DNA from: Gammaproteobacteria bacterium UBA2168
GTDB taxonomy: Bacteria > Pseudomonadota > Gammaproteobacteria > Pseudomonadales > Azotimanducaceae
Direction of reading: 5' to 3'
Assembly (NCBI GenBank): GCA_002327525.1
Contig: DCWG01000111.1
Location: forward strand, 1,321 to 11,514
DNA: 10,194 nt
In this document: positions 7,553-10,194 of the stretch, piece by piece
Position numbering within the stretch: the first letter of the stretch is position 1
Layout of the letters: each line of letters begins with the position of its first letter
Made by a program: the position numbers and the translations under genes
The notes under the pieces: generated by a model
What the model saw: only the letters and a program-made list of their open reading frames with translations
Databases searched by the model: none
Told to the model about the DNA's origin: nothing

Positions 7553-7961
7553 TCACGACGAGTTTGGCGTTCAGCCAGTCGGGGAGCCACTTCGGCACGG
7601 TTGGTCGCAGGTGGCTGAAGACGTCCGCCTTGTAGTGGGGGTCGTCAAACACGATCTTTGCATGACCTGAAAACTGCTCACCGCGGATCAGTATGTCCAC
7701 GGTAGCGCCTTCGCCGACAAACGTGCGCCACCAGCGTCCATCGATCCCCATGAAAACGAGGTTCCCTTCACGTAGGTAGTTCACCGGGTAGATGCGGCCA
7801 TCGGCCAGCGTGATCAGCATGGTACGCCGAGATCGCTCGCCATGCGGATGGGCTCGAATCTCCTCTGCGATCCGCACGTTAGATGCATCCCGCAAAAAGA
7901 TTGGGTATATGACAGAGACGACTAGCGCTGCCACGACAACGAGCACGATCCATTTCAGCAT
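7536..7961 (-). CDS. Small membrane-anchored protein of unknown function
   Basis: A protein of 141 residues from the ATG at 7961. The frame continues upstream through ATG 7967 and GTG 7970, but GGGAG lies eight bases before 7961, the best spacing. Residues 4-22 form one hydrophobic segment (IVLVVVAALVVSVIYPIF), followed by a soluble domain of about 115 residues. That domain (YPVNYLREGNLVF, GRWWRTF, VDILIRGE) faintly resembles the split-barrel proteins of the deazaflavin-dependent nitroreductase / pyridoxamine oxidase group; I would not assign an activity on that basis. It is probably anchored by its N-terminus with the domain on one membrane face. It converges on the CocE-like hydrolase, overlapping its last 17 bases, and lies 30 bases downstream of the broken dehydrogenase on the same strand. 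Confidence 0.75.
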   Translation of the reverse strand: MLKWIVLVVVAALVVSVIYPIFLRDASNVRIAEEIRAHPHGERSRRTMLITLADGRIYPVNYLREGNLVFMGIDGRWWRTFVGEGATVDILIRGEQFSGHAKIVFDDPHYKADVFSHLRPTVPKWLPDWLNAKLVVITLQE

Positions 7962-7991
7962 GAGCATCACTCCCGTCGTGTGGGGTGAGAG

Positions 7992-8388
7992 TTACAACCT
8001 CCCGATCACCGCATCGGCGAATGCCGCCGTGCCCAGAGAACCACCCAGATCGCGTGTGGTATCACGTGCCTGCACTGATGCGTCGTATGCATCTCGAATG
8101 CGCTCGGTGGTGATGTGATAGCGCTCGTCCTCCTGGGTTTCGCTGAGATAGTTGAGCATCATCACGGCGGACATCAGCAGCGCCCCTTTAGGGCAATGCC
8201 GCAATACCCGGTGGCTTCGAGCGTTTTCTCGGGCAGCACCTGGCCGCTCTCTTCCATTGCGGCGAGCCCCGCCTCGCGGGGCACCCACTCCAGGGAGCAC
8301 CGGCAGCTTCCAGAATTCGGCATACCGCCGTGGTGATCTCCGGGCCAATGCCATCGCCGGGTAACAGTACGACTTCCACCGCGCTCAC
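7992..8388 (-). pseudogene. Broken isocitrate/isopropylmalate (or tartrate) dehydrogenase
   Basis: Remnant of an NAD(P)-dependent beta-decarboxylating dehydrogenase. The intact family has about 350 residues; only about 130 codons remain. The N-terminus reads VVLLPGDGIGPEIT from a GTG start at 8388 with AGGAA upstream. Near 8293-8296 the frame shifts by one missing base, after which LEWVPREAGLAAMEESG through IALKG continues the family alignment. At about 8183-8185 the sequence jumps, in a third frame, to the family C-terminus (LLMSAVMMLNYL ... DLGGSLGTAAFADAVIGRL, TAA at 7992). Roughly 200-240 codons, including the substrate and metal-binding core, are gone, so no active enzyme can be made. 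The start overlaps the stop of the upstream broken gene. Which family member it was (IDH, LeuB, tartrate dehydrogenase) cannot be decided from these parts. Confidence 0.85.
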
Positions 8389-9128
8389 TCGTTCCTGGGT
8401 TCAACTATGAAGCCGGTATTGTCCCACTGCTTGTGCACAGACACACGCCCGGATACTCATTGCGCACCGATTCATGCCCTGGGTGGCATGAACCAGGGGC
8501 CGGTCATGCCCCGTTCGTGCAATCGTGCACCCATGTTTTTGCGATATTCTGCCATCCTGGACAGATAGTCGCCGTCCAGACGGCGCTTGAACAGGTCGCC
8601 TGAGAAGACGTAAGCCCAGTCTTCCAGGGGTTTGATACCGTCGGCTGATTCCGGATCGGTTTGCGACCACCTGAACACGTTTTCTTCGCACGCGAAGAGA
8701 TTCATGCGCTCTCAGTTTTCCGGCGACGGATACTCACCCCACTTCCACATCGGGTGATTGATGTGACCGACCGTACTGTCCGGTGTTATTTCGAGAATCT
8801 CATCATCCCGGTAGCGTACGCGTATGAGTTCCCCAGTGGCGAGATCGCGGGTTTCGACTAGAACTTCCTTGCCGGGCGCCAACCAACGGATGGCGTTGAT
8901 CTCGAGGCCTCACTGGCCAAACCATTTTCGCTCACGGTCGATGCTGACGAGGTAGTGTGTGGGAGTGTTGTTAAAGGGTGCCCAGGAGCCGACCTGGTCG
9001 GTTCCGGGGGACATCCAGCAGCCGACGGCGTATTCGGCGGCTTCGTTCAACGCAAGCCTCGCTGCTTCGGTGCAGACACCGAATTCCGCGGCCAGATCGG
9101 TGTAGTGTTGCGCCCGTGGGTGGAGAAC
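8385..9128 (-). pseudogene. Degenerate reading frame with four in-frame TGA codons, unknown family
   Basis: One minus-strand frame runs 247 codons with protein-like content, no TAA or TAG, and no frameshift, but with TGA at 8910-8912, 8712-8714, 8472-8474 and 8457-8459. Recognisable stretches between them include AAEYAVGCWMSPGTDQVGSW, LVSIDRERKWFGQ, GLEINAIRWLAPGKEV, GHINHPMWKWGEYPSPEN, EENVFRWSQTDPE, WAYVFSGDLFKRRLDGDYL and VSVHKQWDNTGFIVEPRNE. Ten ordinary TGG Trp codons are present. The frame ends at TGA 8385-8387, overlapping the GTG start of the dehydrogenase remnant (GTGA), as in a coupled operon, which supports this as the original gene end. No start codon with a ribosome site is visible at the 5' side, so the N-terminus may also be lost. 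The longest piece with its own ATG is 8472-8705 (77 residues). I do not recognise the family. A mutated gene is the simplest reading. Confidence 0.65.
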
Positions 9129-9152
9129 TGGTAGGCGCGACAGATCTACCAG
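9128..9152 (-). other. Hairpin at the stop codon of the DUF900-like hydrolase
   Basis: A 7-base perfect inverted repeat (CTGGTAG at 9128-9134, CTACCAG at 9146-9152) encloses an 11-base loop. The hydrolase TAG stop (9146-9148) lies inside the stem. No T-run follows, so it is at best a weak or processing-type transcript end. Confidence 0.4.
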
Positions 9153-10156
9153 CGGTCTTGAAACTGCGGGCGTGCAGCGTCACCGCGCAGCGCGAGTCCC
9201 TGGTTTGTCGCACGGCGCGTGGGAATGGCGTGCCTGTCGATCTCACCCTCCAGCGTCAATGCCAGATCTAGCGTGAAGGCGTCGTCGCCGATGTGCCAGG
9301 AGTGCGTGAACGAGCCGCGGTAAACGGACTGTTGCGGATCCTTACCCTGGAAGTAGTCGCTGCAGTCGACATTCACCGCTTTATGATGCGAACCGTCCGG
9401 CAGGCCGACGCGTCCGGCCCTGGGGGAGGTGCCGAGACGCTTCGCGTTGGATACGGCTAACGCCTTGTCAAATCCGCAGGAGTAGTTGGTCAGGCGCATG
9501 ATGCGGCTGTACATGGGGCCCGACCAGTCAGACTGCATCGAAAGAGAATTGCGCGAAACGTCCCCGCCGATGAACGCGACTTGCGCGATGCGCCAGGGTT
9601 TCTTGAAGAACTCTCCCTTGCGTGCAGCATCCGCGAACGCTTCCATGATCACGTAGGCGCCGGTGGAGTGGCCGAGCAGGTGCACGTTCATCTTGCACGG
9701 TTCATCGTCGTGGTCTTGCGGAAACTGGCAGTCGACCAGGAGTGCCACGGCTTCCCGGGCGAGATGGATGGCCACAGACGAGGCATCGTCCCGGTCTTCG
9801 AGATAGTTCAGAGTGCTGTTGTCGCTCGACCAGTCGAAGGCGATGACTCTACCCTTCCACCCGACGGCGTTGAGGTCAGCCTGTAGTTGTCGCGTGCGCC
9901 ACAGCACGACGTCGGTGTCGTTGTTGTATCCGTGCACGAACACCAGCACATCGCCACAGGAGTCTGACAGCGGGTCGATCTCGCGGTTGGCCGACGTGAT
10001 GACGCCGTTGCGCCAGCGTTTTTTGGATGACGACTCGTGCTTCGGCAGAATATCGTCCGCATCTTTCGGCACGCGTAGATAGCGAATGCGATCCGGCTCC
10101 GCACCAAACCTGCCGCGCCGAATATTGCGGCAGCTGATCACGAACGTATCGGCCAT
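9146..10156 (-). CDS. Alpha/beta hydrolase, DUF900-like
   Basis: A putative serine hydrolase of 336 residues, resembling the DUF900 group of alpha/beta hydrolases. VLVFVHGYNN near residues 70-79 forms the first strand and oxyanion-hole turn; S164 lies in LLGHSTGA, the nucleophile elbow (GxSxG); D199 in FIGGDVS is a likely acid; H285 or H288 in HSWH is the likely base. No signal peptide or membrane segment is seen, so it is probably cytoplasmic. The substrate is unknown; the family is poorly characterised. The ATG at 10156 is backed by GGAGG nine bases upstream (10166-10170). The two degenerate genes follow on the same strand, so it may be the surviving first gene of a decaying operon. The C-terminal tail after the HSWH motif is about 48 residues and ends without conserved features I know, so a late frameshift cannot be excluded. 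Confidence 0.85.
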   Translation of the reverse strand: MADTFVISCRNIRRGRFGAEPDRIRYLRVPKDADDILPKHESSSKKRWRNGVITSANREIDPLSDSCGDVLVFVHGYNNDTDVVLWRTRQLQADLNAVGWKGRVIAFDWSSDNSTLNYLEDRDDASSVAIHLAREAVALLVDCQFPQDHDDEPCKMNVHLLGHSTGAYVIMEAFADAARKGEFFKKPWRIAQVAFIGGDVSRNSLSMQSDWSGPMYSRIMRLTNYSCGFDKALAVSNAKRLGTSPRAGRVGLPDGSHHKAVNVDCSDYFQGKDPQQSVYRGSFTHSWHIGDDAFTLDLALTLEGEIDRHAIPTRRATNQGLALRGDAARPQFQDRW

Positions 10157-10165
10157 GAGCGTCCC

Positions 10166-10170
10166 CCTCC
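10166..10170 (-). promoter_or_regulatory. Ribosome binding site of the DUF900-like hydrolase
   Basis: GGAGG on the minus strand lies nine bases before the ATG at 10156, within a G-rich run. It supports that start over internal ones. The remaining 24 bases to the window edge show no clear promoter. Confidence 0.75.
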
Positions 10171-10194
10171 CCGGAACCGGCGAGCCGTTAAGAA

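Noticed and set aside
8910..8912. Selenocysteine at the in-frame TGA codons
   Set aside because: No redox context such as CxxU surrounds any of the four. A small stem (CAACG/CGTTG) lies downstream of this TGA, but its loop lacks the G and U expected of a bacterial SECIS element.
8971..9246. A 91-residue minus-strand open frame
   Set aside because: It is highly Arg- and Ser-rich, overlaps the hydrolase end and the degenerate frame in another phase, and reads as a shadow.
7992..10156. Genome-wide reassignment of TGA to Trp
   Set aside because: Long intact genes in the same window use TGG for Trp with no internal TGA, and the transporter and CocE-like hydrolase end with TGA.

Overview
The window looks like chromosomal accessory or catabolic DNA from a moderately GC-rich bacterium, most likely a proteobacterium. 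That assignment rests only on gene types (AAHS-type transporter, FadE-like acyl-CoA dehydrogenase, CocE-like hydrolase, membrane-anchored type B carboxylesterase) and clear Shine-Dalgarno sites on several genes. There is no rRNA, tRNA, CRISPR array or recognisable transposase.

Left part (1-1960): one plus-strand gene for a type B carboxylesterase with a complete catalytic triad. It is bracketed by two nearly identical 24-base direct repeats (1-24 and 1937-1960). The second repeat reaches into the stop codon of the next gene. This layout suggests a gene carried in, or bounded by, a dispersed short repeat.

Middle (1959-5681): three minus-strand genes, transcribed in the order MFS transporter (aromatic acid/H+ symporter type), short MetE-like zinc methyl- or alkyltransferase, then acyl-CoA dehydrogenase. 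A plausible theme is uptake and breakdown of an organic acid, but no substrate can be read from the sequence. Hairpins lie at the transporter stop codon and just after the MetE-like gene, so the three may not form one simple transcript. A divergent 95-base gap separates the transporter from a plus-strand CocE/NonD (S15-type) hydrolase (5777-7552). A small anchored protein of unknown function converges on that hydrolase with a 17-base overlap.

Right part (7992-10156, minus strand): an intact DUF900-like alpha/beta hydrolase is followed by two broken genes that still show a 4-base GTGA stop/start overlap. The first is a 247-codon reading frame that looks coding throughout but carries four in-frame TGA codons and no TAA or TAG. 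The second is an isocitrate/isopropylmalate dehydrogenase remnant with a one-base frameshift and a large internal deletion. The most economical reading is a decaying operon. The TGA-only pattern is the oddest signal in the window and deserves a direct check.
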